Assembly (NCBI GenBank): GCA_002320775.1
Contig: DCKY01000268.1
Coordinates: 15,343 to 36,035 of the forward strand
Source: Planctomycetes bacterium UBA1662
GTDB lineage: Bacteria; Planctomycetota; UBA8108
Length of the DNA: 20,693 nt
Direction of reading: 5' to 3'
Positions 7,946 to 15,222 of the stretch are shown piece after piece. Numbering within the stretch: the first letter of the stretch is position 1; every line of letters starts with the position of its first letter. The notes under the pieces are model-generated. The model ran no database searches, was not told the DNA's origin, and saw nothing but the letters and a program-made list of their open reading frames with translations. The position numbers and the translations under genes were made by a program.

Positions 7946-8275
7946 TTGGACGAAAAGTTCAAATACACAGCCGGACAGCTTGTCGAGCACCAGCGCTATA
8001 GCTACCGGGGAGTGGTGGTGTCGCGGGACTCGAGCTGCCAGGCATCGTCTGAGTGGTATGAGGGTAACCTTACTCAGCCGGCGCGGGAGCAGCCCTGGTA
8101 CCATGTCCTGGTTCATGGAGGCGATCATTCGACCTACGTTGCCGAGGAAAACCTGCGGGAGGATACGGGGGGGGAGCAGGTCATCCATCCGCTGGCGGCG
8201 ACCTTCTTCATGTATTTTACAGAGGGGCGGTATACTCCGCGGGAAGGCATCAGCTTTCCCGGGACGGAAGCCTGA
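7946..8275 (+). CDS. hspQ: HspQ/YccV-like protein (hemimethylated-DNA-binding domain family)
   Basis: This 109-residue protein matches the YccV-like domain over nearly its whole length: YRGVVVSRD at 20-28, SEWYEG at 35-40, QPWYHVLV at 49-56, the HSTYVAEENL segment at 61-70 and HPL near 81-83. In Escherichia coli HspQ is a small heat-shock protein that binds hemimethylated DNA and acts as a specificity factor for Lon protease; whether that holds here is unknown. The chosen start is TTG at 7946, five bases after the reductase stop and without a Shine-Dalgarno sequence, so translation probably depends on coupling to the upstream gene. A longer frame reaching back to an ATG at 7862 would overlap the reductase and lies outside the domain. 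The last bases form part of a terminator-like hairpin. Confidence 0.78.
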   Translation: MDEKFKYTAGQLVEHQRYSYRGVVVSRDSSCQASSEWYEGNLTQPAREQPWYHVLVHGGDHSTYVAEENLREDTGGEQVIHPLAATFFMYFTEGRYTPREGISFPGTEA

Positions 8276-8292
8276 CGGCGGGGGCTTTTTTA
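8268..8292 (+). terminator. Possible intrinsic terminator after the HspQ-like gene
   Basis: AAGCC at 8268-8272 can pair with GGCTT at 8283-8287 around a ten-base G-rich loop, and the T run extends from 8286 to 8292. The structure overlaps the stop codon of the HspQ-like gene and touches the stop of the convergent minus-strand gene. The stem is short (5 bp), so this is tentative. Confidence 0.35.
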
Positions 8293-9114
8293 CAGGGCGA
8301 GGAGAGCTTCCCGCTCGAGGGAGGCCTGTTTTTTCAGCTGCTGGCGGCGGTGATAGGCGGCCTCGTCGGCCAGGGAATCCCTCATCTTCGTCTCCAGCTC
8401 GACGGCCTCATCCGGGCTCTGCGGCCAGCACTCATCCGCCCATTTGAGCAGTGACTCGATGAAGCCAATCTGGGTTTTGCAGCAGGGTTCAATGCTCCGC
8501 TGTGATTTCAGGTCCATCCTGCCGAGGACATCGAACAGGCTGACGCTCTCGGGATAGAAGATGTCGCCGTTGAGGAATTCTATGCAGCGTTTTTCATATT
8601 CCAATGCGGCGGTAGAGTTGTCGGGGCGCTGGTTCGGATCCCATGGGTTCAGCATGATCTTCGCCACGGCCTGGTCCTCTTCCCTGGCGAGGAAGCGGAG
8701 CAGGGTGAGAGCATTGGCCATCGCCGCCGCGCGGGCCGGGTTGACCGCATGGATGATGACGGGTATTTCACAGAAGCGTTTGCTGATGGCGCTGTTGCCG
8801 CCGGGTTCGAAATTCTGAAAGAGCCACTGCAGGATCGCGCAGCCCTGCTGGTGGAGGCCGCCCTGGCCTCCGTCATGGTTGAGAGAATAATAGACTGAGT
8901 GAAGCTCTCCACCCTTGCGAGTGCGCGATGGGTCTTCCGTCCCCTCGAGTCTGCTGGTCTCGTTCTCTATGAAGGAGTGGGCGTAGGGATAGATGACCGG
9001 GTGGACCAGGCTGGTGAATTGCCTCGGGTCCAGGGGGCCGCCCTGCCGCGCCTCATGTTCGTACCAGATTCCTAACCATGCCATGTACACTTCTTCGGAA
9101 GAAGTTGGCTTCAT
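8290..9114 (-). CDS. Uncharacterised 274-residue protein
   Basis: I do not recognise this protein. It has no signal peptide or membrane segment and looks soluble and mainly helical, with many Trp, Tyr and His residues. Visible features are a GGQGGLHQQG turn near the first third, a C-terminal Arg/Lys/Gln-rich helix (YHRRQQLKKQ region) and a Cys-Cys pair in the second half. Codon use looks like the neighbours and the reading frame is intact. The start is the first ATG at 9114; an internal GTG or ATG ten residues on would also be possible, and neither has a strong ribosome binding site. It ends 14 bases from the convergent HspQ-like gene and is divergent from the DUF1080 gene. Confidence 0.6.
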   Translation of the reverse strand: MKPTSSEEVYMAWLGIWYEHEARQGGPLDPRQFTSLVHPVIYPYAHSFIENETSRLEGTEDPSRTRKGGELHSVYYSLNHDGGQGGLHQQGCAILQWLFQNFEPGGNSAISKRFCEIPVIIHAVNPARAAAMANALTLLRFLAREEDQAVAKIMLNPWDPNQRPDNSTAALEYEKRCIEFLNGDIFYPESVSLFDVLGRMDLKSQRSIEPCCKTQIGFIESLLKWADECWPQSPDEAVELETKMRDSLADEAAYHRRQQLKKQASLEREALLAL

Positions 9115-9160
9115 CTTGGGAACTTTTAGCCAAGGAGGTCACTGTTTTCTTTGCCTCCCA

Positions 9161-9189
9161 TTGACCGGAACGCTGGAGACTAGTATCTT
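9161..9189 (+). promoter_or_regulatory. Predicted sigma70-type promoter of the DUF1080 gene
   Basis: TTGACC at 9161-9166 (5 of 6) and TATCTT at 9184-9189 (4 of 6) have an exact 17-base spacer. It lies in the divergent gap about 50 bases before the chosen ATG. This is a consensus match only. Confidence 0.5.
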
Positions 9190-9241
9190 GGTGTTCCCGT
9201 AATCTGAATCTTGGCAATCAACAACCATGGAGATTTTCGGA

Positions 9242-10234
9242 ATGTCCTATCCCAAGCTTTCGATCTTTGCGTTCTTGTTCATTCAGACTGTCCTTCTCTG
9301 CGTTCTCGACGCGGCCGACAAGAAGCGGAGCTACACCAATCCGAAAGAGGTGGATACAGACTACGCGATCCAGGGTGAGTACAGCGGCGGGCTGGGGGCT
9401 GATAATGAGAAGTACGGTATGCAGCTCATCGCTCGCGGTGCCGGAAAGTTTGACGCCTACAGCTTCTCGGGAGGGCTGCCGGGAGACGGGTTTGACCCCG
9501 CGGCCGACGAACGCGCCGGACCCTATAAATTCGCAACCAAGGATGGCGTCATCTCGGCGGAGCACGAAGGGATGAAGGCTGTCGTCAAGGATGGGACGAT
9601 TGTCGTTACGGCTTCCGGCGGCGAGGCTGTGGGAACGCTCAAGAGAGTCGACCGAAAGAGCAAGACGCTTGGCAGGAAACCTGAAAAGGGAGCGTTGGTT
9701 CTCTTTGATGGAAGCGATACCAAGGGCTGGAAGAACGGCAAGATGACCAAGGAGGGCCATCTTCTCAGGGGGACGGAGTCCCTCAAGAAATTCCAGGACT
9801 GCTTCCTGCACATGGAATTCAGAGTTCCGTACGAGCCCTTCGGTCGTGGCCAGGGCCGCGGAAACAGCGGGGTCTATATGCAGAGACGCTACGAGGTCCA
9901 GATTATCGATTCCTTTGGTGAGAAGGCATCGCACAACCTCTGCGGCGGCATCTATTCCATCGCGCCTCCGAAGCTGAACATGAGCTATCCGCCGCTTACC
10001 TGGCAGACCTACGATATCGAGTTCAAGGCTGCGAAGTATGATGACAAGGGAAAGAAGACCGCTGACGCGACGATGTCCGTCTGGCACAACGGGGTCCTCA
10101 TACACAAGGACCAGAAGCTTGGCCATCGAACCACCGCGTCGCCTGAGAAAGAGAGCCCGAAGCCGGGAGCCGTCTTCTTTCAGAACCACGGTCACGTGGT
10201 CGTCTACAAGAACGTCTGGGCCATCGAGAGGTGA
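9242..10234 (+). CDS. Secreted DUF1080 (3-keto-disaccharide hydrolase type) protein
   Basis: The protein begins with a signal peptide (MSYPKLSIFAFLFIQTVLL, then Cys-Val-Leu-Asp-Ala-Ala) and ends with a DUF1080 domain, a concanavalin-like beta-sandwich now linked to 3-keto-glycoside hydrolysis or lyase activity. Diagnostic segments are LVLFDGSDTKGWKNG at the start of the domain, NSGVYMQRRYEVQIIDS in the middle and GAVFFQNHGHVVVYKNVW at the end. An N-terminal region of about 130 residues precedes it and reads like a separate beta-rich domain. I chose ATG 9242, giving 330 residues, because GGAG at 9229-9232 is correctly spaced before it and it starts right at the signal peptide; an in-frame ATG at 9227 has no ribosome binding site. 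DUF1080 genes are especially abundant in Planctomycetota, Verrucomicrobiota and Lentisphaerota. Confidence 0.88.
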   Translation: MSYPKLSIFAFLFIQTVLLCVLDAADKKRSYTNPKEVDTDYAIQGEYSGGLGADNEKYGMQLIARGAGKFDAYSFSGGLPGDGFDPAADERAGPYKFATKDGVISAEHEGMKAVVKDGTIVVTASGGEAVGTLKRVDRKSKTLGRKPEKGALVLFDGSDTKGWKNGKMTKEGHLLRGTESLKKFQDCFLHMEFRVPYEPFGRGQGRGNSGVYMQRRYEVQIIDSFGEKASHNLCGGIYSIAPPKLNMSYPPLTWQTYDIEFKAAKYDDKGKKTADATMSVWHNGVLIHKDQKLGHRTTASPEKESPKPGAVFFQNHGHVVVYKNVWAIER

Positions 10235-10307
10235 GCGGCCGTCTGCGTCATCTCGGCCGTCCGGTGTTCCCGGGGACGGTTCCTGTCTCATCCGGGGGGC
10301 GGGCCTG

Positions 10308-11663
10308 ATGGCATTCGGAGAGGCCAGGCCTGACCCATCAGAGGGCGACATCAACCTCTCTGCCAGGAGGTTGGAATGGGTAGAGAAGAATCTCGACGAA
10401 GAAACCCGGAAACTCCTGTCGGAGGATAGCCGCCTTTTTCTGCACCAGTCGCTTTCGACTCCCTGCCTCGATGTCCTGGCCCATTGCGAGGGCGCCTACA
10501 TCGAGAACCTTCAGGGCCGTCGCCTCCTGGATTTTCACGGCAACAATGTTCACCAGGTCGGCTTCTCGCATCCGAAGGTGATCGAGGCGGTCAAGGCGCA
10601 GCTCGACGAGCTCTCCTTCTGTACGCGGCGGTATACCAACCTGCCCGCGATTGAGCTCGCCGCGGCCCTCTGTGACCTGGCCCCGGGAGATCTTGGCCGG
10701 GTCCTGTTCTGCCCCGGAGGAGCGGGGGCGATGGGCATGGCGTTGAAGCTTGCCAGGTGCGCGACCGGCCGGTTCAAGACCATCAGCATGTGGGACTCTT
10801 TTCACGGAGCATCTCTCGACACCATCTCCATCGGCGGTGAGGCTTTCTTTCGCGAAGGCATGGGGCCGCTTCTGCCGGGAGCTGAACATGTCCCGCCGCC
10901 GGATTCCTATCGCTGCGTCTGGGATTGCGCGGGAGAGTGCAACCTGAAATGCGCAGACTATATCGATTATGTGCTGGAGAAGGAGGGAGACGTCGCCGCC
11001 GTGATCGCGGAGACCGTGCGCAGCACACCCTTCATCCCTCCGGCGGATTACTGGCAGAGGGTACGCGCTGCGTGCGACCGGCATGGGGCTCTGTTGATCC
11101 TAGATGAAATTCCCCACTGCCTTGGGCGCACAGGCCGGATGTTTACCTGTGAGCACTATGGGGTGGTACCCGATATGGTCGTGATCGGCAAAGGCCTTGG
11201 CGGCGGAATCTTTCCTTTCGCCGCTCTTATTGCCCGTGAGGAGCTCAACCTTGCGGCGGATAAGGCCCTGGGACATTACACGCATGAGAAGAGTCCGGTA
11301 GCCTGCGCGGCAGCCCTGGCGACCCTGGAGGTGATCAGGGAGGAGAACCTGCTCGAAAACGCTGAGCGGGTGGGCCAATTCGCTCTTGCGAAACTTCGGG
11401 ACCTGCAGGGGCGTCATTCCCTGGTGGGGGATGTTCGCGGACTCGGGCTTCTGCTGGGGGTTGAGCTTGTCCGGGACCGCCAGAGCCTGGAGCGAGCGAC
11501 CGAAGAGGCCGAGGAGGTCATGTACCAGGCTCTCGCCCGCGGCCTCAGCTTTAAGCTAACCATGGGCAACATCCTCACGCTCACTCCATCACTGACGGTT
11601 ACCGAGGAGGAGGTGACGGAAGCCGTGGACATTCTCGATGAGTGCCTGGGGCTGGTCAGCTGA
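10308..11663 (+). CDS. Class III PLP-dependent enzyme, PbfA-like ammonia-lyase/aminotransferase
   Basis: The 451-residue protein has the class III aminotransferase fold. ILDEIPHCLGRTGRMF starting at 264 holds the PLP-ring Asp266, and VIGKGLGGG puts the Schiff-base lysine at Lys295. The N-terminus EGDINLSARR, the LHQSLSTPCL segment (45-54), DFHGNNVHQVGFSHP (75-89) and SMWDSFHGASLD (160-171) closely resemble the family of (R)-1-hydroxy-2-aminoethylphosphonate ammonia-lyase PbfA as I remember it; the identity to characterised members could not be computed. Four cysteines spaced by three residues (203, 207, 211, 215) could bind a metal. The frame is open upstream into the DUF1080 gene, but the homology begins just after ATG 10308, 73 bases behind that gene. 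No phosphonate gene is nearby, so the true substrate is open. Confidence 0.78.
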   Translation: MAFGEARPDPSEGDINLSARRLEWVEKNLDEETRKLLSEDSRLFLHQSLSTPCLDVLAHCEGAYIENLQGRRLLDFHGNNVHQVGFSHPKVIEAVKAQLDELSFCTRRYTNLPAIELAAALCDLAPGDLGRVLFCPGGAGAMGMALKLARCATGRFKTISMWDSFHGASLDTISIGGEAFFREGMGPLLPGAEHVPPPDSYRCVWDCAGECNLKCADYIDYVLEKEGDVAAVIAETVRSTPFIPPADYWQRVRAACDRHGALLILDEIPHCLGRTGRMFTCEHYGVVPDMVVIGKGLGGGIFPFAALIAREELNLAADKALGHYTHEKSPVACAAALATLEVIREENLLENAERVGQFALAKLRDLQGRHSLVGDVRGLGLLLGVELVRDRQSLERATEEAEEVMYQALARGLSFKLTMGNILTLTPSLTVTEEEVTEAVDILDECLGLVS

Positions 11664-11676
11664 GAGGTCGTTCGGG

Positions 11677-12627
11677 CTACTTCTTTGAGCGGAACTTGAC
11701 GTTAAAGAAACCCGAGGCTGTTCCGCTGGAGGTCAGGTGGATGGAGAACTGGAGCTCTCCGCTGGCCGGAGCGCGCCCGGTGGATTTTGTTCCGGCCAGC
11801 TGCCAGGCCTGCTTTCCGACACGCCATTGAAGCGAACCCATGCTGCGGGAGTTCCAGCTGTGGTTGGATAATCCCGCGGGACCAAAACTGCGGCCCTGCC
11901 AGATGACTGTTCCGCTGGACTCGAGGCTGAATTTCTGACCTTTGCGCAGCTTGTAGCCTGTAGCCAGGTGCCGGTTTGAGCTCTCGATGTTGCTTGATTT
12001 CACCTTCCAGGTTTTCGAGGTGTCCAGCTCTCCCCAGGCGATGTAGACCATGTCTGTGCTGGGGACCTCGAGCTTGATGGCGCCCCTGGTGATATGGAAG
12101 GTGCCGATCTCGATGATGCCTCTGATGGTGAAGCGCTGGGTGGTGATTTCGTCTTCAGCCTCCAGGTAGATGTCGTCGGTCGCCTCGATTCCCCTGATCA
12201 GTCCTGAAAGTTGCTTGCGTATGGTTTCGTCCTCTTCGAGGCCGCGCAGGGTAAGAAGGGACCGGTAGCAGGCCGGTCCGATTTCGCGGAGGTCATCGAG
12301 CGCTTCGGGGTCTTTTTTTCGCAGGCGTTCGAAGGCTTTGTCGAGCGTCTCACGCCCTTTTGGAGATAGCCGCGGGCTGAATCTCACCCGGCGGATCTCC
12401 TTGAACGGGATCGTGAGTTTGCCGTAGCTGGTTAGTATGGAGAGCTCTTTCTGCTCAAGCTTCCCGATGAGGATCTGTCCGCCGGTGAGACCGAAGGTCG
12501 GGGTCTCGTTTTTCGCGGCGCCCTCCTGGGACTCGCAGGGCGAGGGACGTCCAGAGACTGCACAGAAGGCCAACAGTGGAAGCAGAAGCTGAATGACCTG
12601 TTTCACTATGCCTGCCTGGGAACGCAT
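11677..12627 (-). CDS. Secreted protein with PA-IL/LecA-like C-terminal domain
   Basis: The 316-residue protein starts with a clear signal peptide (about residues 1-26, hydrophobic core VIQLLLPLLAFCAVSG). Next comes a beta segment GGQILIGKLEQ...LTIPFKEIRRVRF (49-83), a type common in planctomycete exported proteins and repeated in looser form at about 168-196, then a charged helical region. The C-terminal part (about 205-316), with TGYKLRKGQKF, SFGPAG, SLQWRVGKQAW and SGFFNVKF, has the pattern of the PA-IL/LecA galactose-binding-like beta-sandwich; this is my reading, not a search result. ATG 12627 is chosen over a start 13 codons upstream because it lies four bases after the PTS IIA stop and begins exactly at the signal peptide. 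It is the last gene of the minus-strand run. Confidence 0.7.
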   Translation of the reverse strand: MRSQAGIVKQVIQLLLPLLAFCAVSGRPSPCESQEGAAKNETPTFGLTGGQILIGKLEQKELSILTSYGKLTIPFKEIRRVRFSPRLSPKGRETLDKAFERLRKKDPEALDDLREIGPACYRSLLTLRGLEEDETIRKQLSGLIRGIEATDDIYLEAEDEITTQRFTIRGIIEIGTFHITRGAIKLEVPSTDMVYIAWGELDTSKTWKVKSSNIESSNRHLATGYKLRKGQKFSLESSGTVIWQGRSFGPAGLSNHSWNSRSMGSLQWRVGKQAWQLAGTKSTGRAPASGELQFSIHLTSSGTASGFFNVKFRSKK

Positions 12628-12631
12628 CGTT

Positions 12632-13075
12632 TCAATAGTCGAAGGTGAGCTTGTAGATTTCCTCATTGTCCTCGAGAGACAGGATCTTCTCCCGCTGATC
12701 TTTCAGGAAGGCTGTCACCCTTGATAGAACCTTGAGATATTCGTCCTGTTTCTGATCGGGTCCGAGGATCATGACAAGGATATGCACGGGTTGTTCATCT
12801 AGAGAATCGAACGGAACGCCGTTTTTGTGGATTGCCAGTCCGACGATGAAGTCATCGATGATGTTGAGCTTGGCGTGGGGGATCGCCAGCCCAAGTCCGA
12901 ACCCGGTAGACAGGAGATTCTCCCTGTCCATGATGGCCTCAAAAATTGAATCTTCGTTTCCAAGAGATTCCGATTCAGAGAGACATTTTACAAGGTTGCG
13001 AAGGCAGTCGTCTTTGTTGTCTTCATCTATCCGCGTGATTCGGCCGGGGGATATGAGTCGTGAGAGAGATTTCAT
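12632..13075 (-). CDS. PTS EIIA type-2 domain protein (PtsN/FruA-IIA-like)
   Basis: This 147-residue stand-alone IIA domain of the fructose/mannitol/nitrogen class carries the phosphorylation site: GLGLAIPHAKL at 60-70 with the active His67. DSIFEAIMDRENLLSTGFG precedes it as in other family members, and QDEYLKVLSRVTAFLKD is the usual C-terminal helix. Proteins of this kind receive phosphate from HPr or NPr and often act as regulators rather than sugar importers; no EIIB or EIIC is nearby, which favours a regulatory role. The gene is 57 bases behind the ThiF-like gene and four bases ahead of the secreted PA-IL-like gene, so it is probably cotranscribed with both. Confidence 0.88.
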   Translation of the reverse strand: MKSLSRLISPGRITRIDEDNKDDCLRNLVKCLSESESLGNEDSIFEAIMDRENLLSTGFGLGLAIPHAKLNIIDDFIVGLAIHKNGVPFDSLDEQPVHILVMILGPDQKQDEYLKVLSRVTAFLKDQREKILSLEDNEEIYKLTFDY

Positions 13076-13132
13076 TTTTTTCTTTTCCGGTCATGTTGCT
13101 GCCGTGGGTTGCGGCGCCTGATCGTACTGGTC

Positions 13133-14161
13133 TCAGTCACCAACGTAGCGACTATACAGGCTACGAGCTTTGCTGGCATCCGTCAATCCGTCGAAAATGG
13201 CACGCTGGTCATCGAAGAGTGTCATGGCGAAGTCTTTCGTGGTCAGTCTCAGGTACCTGGAATGACATTCGACCTTGCCAGCGGATTTCAGCCTGCGGGC
13301 GAGAGCCTGCAGGTCAATGTCGTTTGGCGAGCGGGGGTGTACCTGCACCGCCTGGCGGCCGCAGAGACTCTCGCTGTTGAGCTGGCCTTTGCCGTCGAGA
13401 AAGTCAAAGCTCCCGCGGCTGCAGACCCGGCACTCGGGGTCCGGCTCGATGCGAGATTCCTTCCACTCCATCTTCCAGGCATCGAGTCTGAACAGGCGTC
13501 CGCAGAAGAGCTCGGGCTCTTCTTCAGTAAGACTCCTGATGGCCATCGAGGCCTGGATGCTGCTGACCATGGCTACCGCGGGGCCGAGCACGCCTGCTGT
13601 GTCGCAGGTCTCCAGCGTCCCGGGCGGGGGAGGTTCCCCCATATAGCAGCGCAGGCAGGGGCCGTCCCGGCCGCTGAGGAAGAGCGCGTGTCCGCGAGTC
13701 TCGATCGCTCCTCCGTAGATCCAGGGAATTGAGAGCTTCCAGCTCAGATCGTTGATGAGGAAACGTGTGGGAATGTTGTCCGAAGCGTCGATGATCAGGT
13801 CAACATCCCGCGCCAGCTTTTCGGCGTTGAAAAACTGGAACTCGGTCGGCTCGGCGACGATCGTGATGGAGGAGTTGACCTTCTCCAGGTGCTTTTTCAG
13901 CGCGAGCGCCTTGGGGGTTCCGTTGCGGGCATCTTCTTCAGTGAACCCGATCTGGCGCTGGAGGTTGGACCAGTCCACAAAGTCCCGGTCCACGAGCCGT
14001 AGCTCTCCGACACCTCCGCGCGCGAGGTATTCGGCGCTGTGGGTTCCCAGCGCGCCGCAGCCGACGATCAGAACCTTTGAACGGATGAGCCGCTCCTGGC
14101 CGTCTTTGCCGATCGCCTCGAGGATGTGGTGGCGGTTGTAGCGTTCTTCCGTTCCTGACAT
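13133..14161 (-). CDS. ThiF/MoeB/HesA-family adenylyltransferase
   Basis: The protein resembles E1-like enzymes that adenylate the C-terminal glycine of a ubiquitin-like sulfur carrier (ThiS or MoaD). The nucleotide-binding loop is VGCGALG at 33-39, the ATP-handling arginine segment is SNLQRQIGF (65-73), and DASDN follows at 125-129. Two CxxC pairs, Cys169/172 and Cys244/247, make the structural zinc site, and ETCDTAGVLGP (184-194) holds Cys186 at the position of the crossover-loop cysteine. With 342 residues it is longer than classic ThiF (about 250); the extra C-terminal 75 residues (GRQAVQVHP onward, ending in YSRYVGD) are familiar from a thiazole-biosynthesis ThiF subgroup. No carrier protein gene is nearby, so ThiS or MoaD specificity is undecided. 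It is divergent from the SDR gene. Confidence 0.85.
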   Translation of the reverse strand: MSGTEERYNRHHILEAIGKDGQERLIRSKVLIVGCGALGTHSAEYLARGGVGELRLVDRDFVDWSNLQRQIGFTEEDARNGTPKALALKKHLEKVNSSITIVAEPTEFQFFNAEKLARDVDLIIDASDNIPTRFLINDLSWKLSIPWIYGGAIETRGHALFLSGRDGPCLRCYMGEPPPPGTLETCDTAGVLGPAVAMVSSIQASMAIRSLTEEEPELFCGRLFRLDAWKMEWKESRIEPDPECRVCSRGSFDFLDGKGQLNSESLCGRQAVQVHPRSPNDIDLQALARRLKSAGKVECHSRYLRLTTKDFAMTLFDDQRAIFDGLTDASKARSLYSRYVGD

Positions 14162-14315
14162 TCCGAATTTTTAGTCTCTTCCCGATACGATTTCCAACAG
14201 ATATCCTGACCGGAGCGTAATACCTTATGACCTGGGGATTGTCCTCGTGCCTTTTGAACGACATGATAAGCCCCTGCGCAGTACAAATGTCTGTCCCAGA
14301 GCTGGAGAAACCCGA

Positions 14316-15065
14316 ATGTCGTTGAAAGATCGTGTCGCCATCATTACCGGAGCCGCCCGGGGAATCGGCAGAGCCTGCGCTGAGCGGTTCCTGGCCGACG
14401 ATGTCGCCGGGGTGGTCCTGGCCGACATCGATTCGACAGCGGCCTCATCCGCCGCCGTCGAGTTGGACCCCGGAGGCGGGCGGGTGCTGGCCGTTCCTGT
14501 CGATCTGACCTGCAGGGATGAGGTCGATGCGATGGTCGAGAAAACGGTGAGCAAGTTCGGCCGCGTGGACATCCTGGTGAACAACGCCGGCATCGCCGGT
14601 CCAAAAGGAGCGCTGGAGGAACAGACGGAGGATGAGCTTGATCGGATCTTTGCCGTCAACGTCAAGGGACCCTGGTTTGCTTGTGCCGCTGTCCATTCGC
14701 ATTTCCTGGAGAACGGCTACGGTCGTATCGTCAATATTGCCTCTATCGCAGGGAAGGAAGGCAATCCCGGCCTGGTGCCTTATTCCATGTCCAAGGCTGC
14801 CCTCATCGGTATGACCAAGGCCTATGCCAAGGAGGTGGCCACCCAGGGCATCCTGGTCAACTCGGTCGCTCCAGCCGTTATCGAAACCGAGATCCTGGCC
14901 CAGGTGTCTGATGAGGTGAAGGAATACATGATCTCCAAGATTCCAATGGGGCGGGTGGGCCAGCCTGAAGAGGTGGCCGAGCTGGTTCTCTTTCTCTCAT
15001 CCGAGCGTTGCAGCTTCTCGACGGGTTTCTGCTACGATATTTCAGGCGGCCGGGCTACCTATTGA
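14316..15065 (+). CDS. SDR-family oxidoreductase, FabG-like
   Basis: The 249-residue protein is a classical short-chain dehydrogenase with every catalytic element present: the cofactor loop TGAARGIG at 11-18, NNAG at 89-92, and the tetrad Asn115, Ser143, Tyr156 and Lys160 (YSMSK). Asp37 at the end of the second beta strand (VVLADID) points to NAD(H) rather than NADP(H). The C-terminal VGQPEEVAELVLFLSSE and GxxxDISGG-like end are typical of FabG-type oxoacyl reductases and related sugar or alcohol dehydrogenases, so substrate is not assignable. ATG 14316 is chosen because GGAG sits correctly before it and the fold starts right after; a 23-codon upstream extension contributes nothing recognisable. 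The divergent partner is the ThiF-like gene, 154 bases away. Confidence 0.88.
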   Translation: MSLKDRVAIITGAARGIGRACAERFLADDVAGVVLADIDSTAASSAAVELDPGGGRVLAVPVDLTCRDEVDAMVEKTVSKFGRVDILVNNAGIAGPKGALEEQTEDELDRIFAVNVKGPWFACAAVHSHFLENGYGRIVNIASIAGKEGNPGLVPYSMSKAALIGMTKAYAKEVATQGILVNSVAPAVIETEILAQVSDEVKEYMISKIPMGRVGQPEEVAELVLFLSSERCSFSTGFCYDISGGRATY

Positions 15066-15222
15066 CTGCGGCGAGGTTTTTTCTGCAACCTGCGTGCCTG
15101 TGACGGTATGATTACCCCAATCGGACACAGGAGGCTGTTCTCAGGGTTTCCTGGCAACAGGGTAACAATGGCTCCAGGCGTGTCTTGTCCTGAGGGGTTT
15201 AATTGAACAAGGGGCTTTGCTC

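Noticed and set aside
9089..9105. Inverted repeat ACTTCTT-CGG-AAGAAGT
   Set aside because: It lies within the first codons of the minus-strand gene and is readily produced by Ser-Ser-Glu-Glu codons; no second copy was seen.
10038..10307. A 90-codon N-terminal extension of the PbfA-like enzyme
   Set aside because: It overlaps the DUF1080 coding sequence in another frame, is Arg/Ser-rich shadow sequence, and family homology begins just after ATG 10308.
9218..10354. A 378-codon open frame on the minus strand opposite the DUF1080 gene
   Set aside because: It is fully antisense to a gene with clear domain motifs, has no recognisable protein pattern and is explained by GC-rich codon bias.
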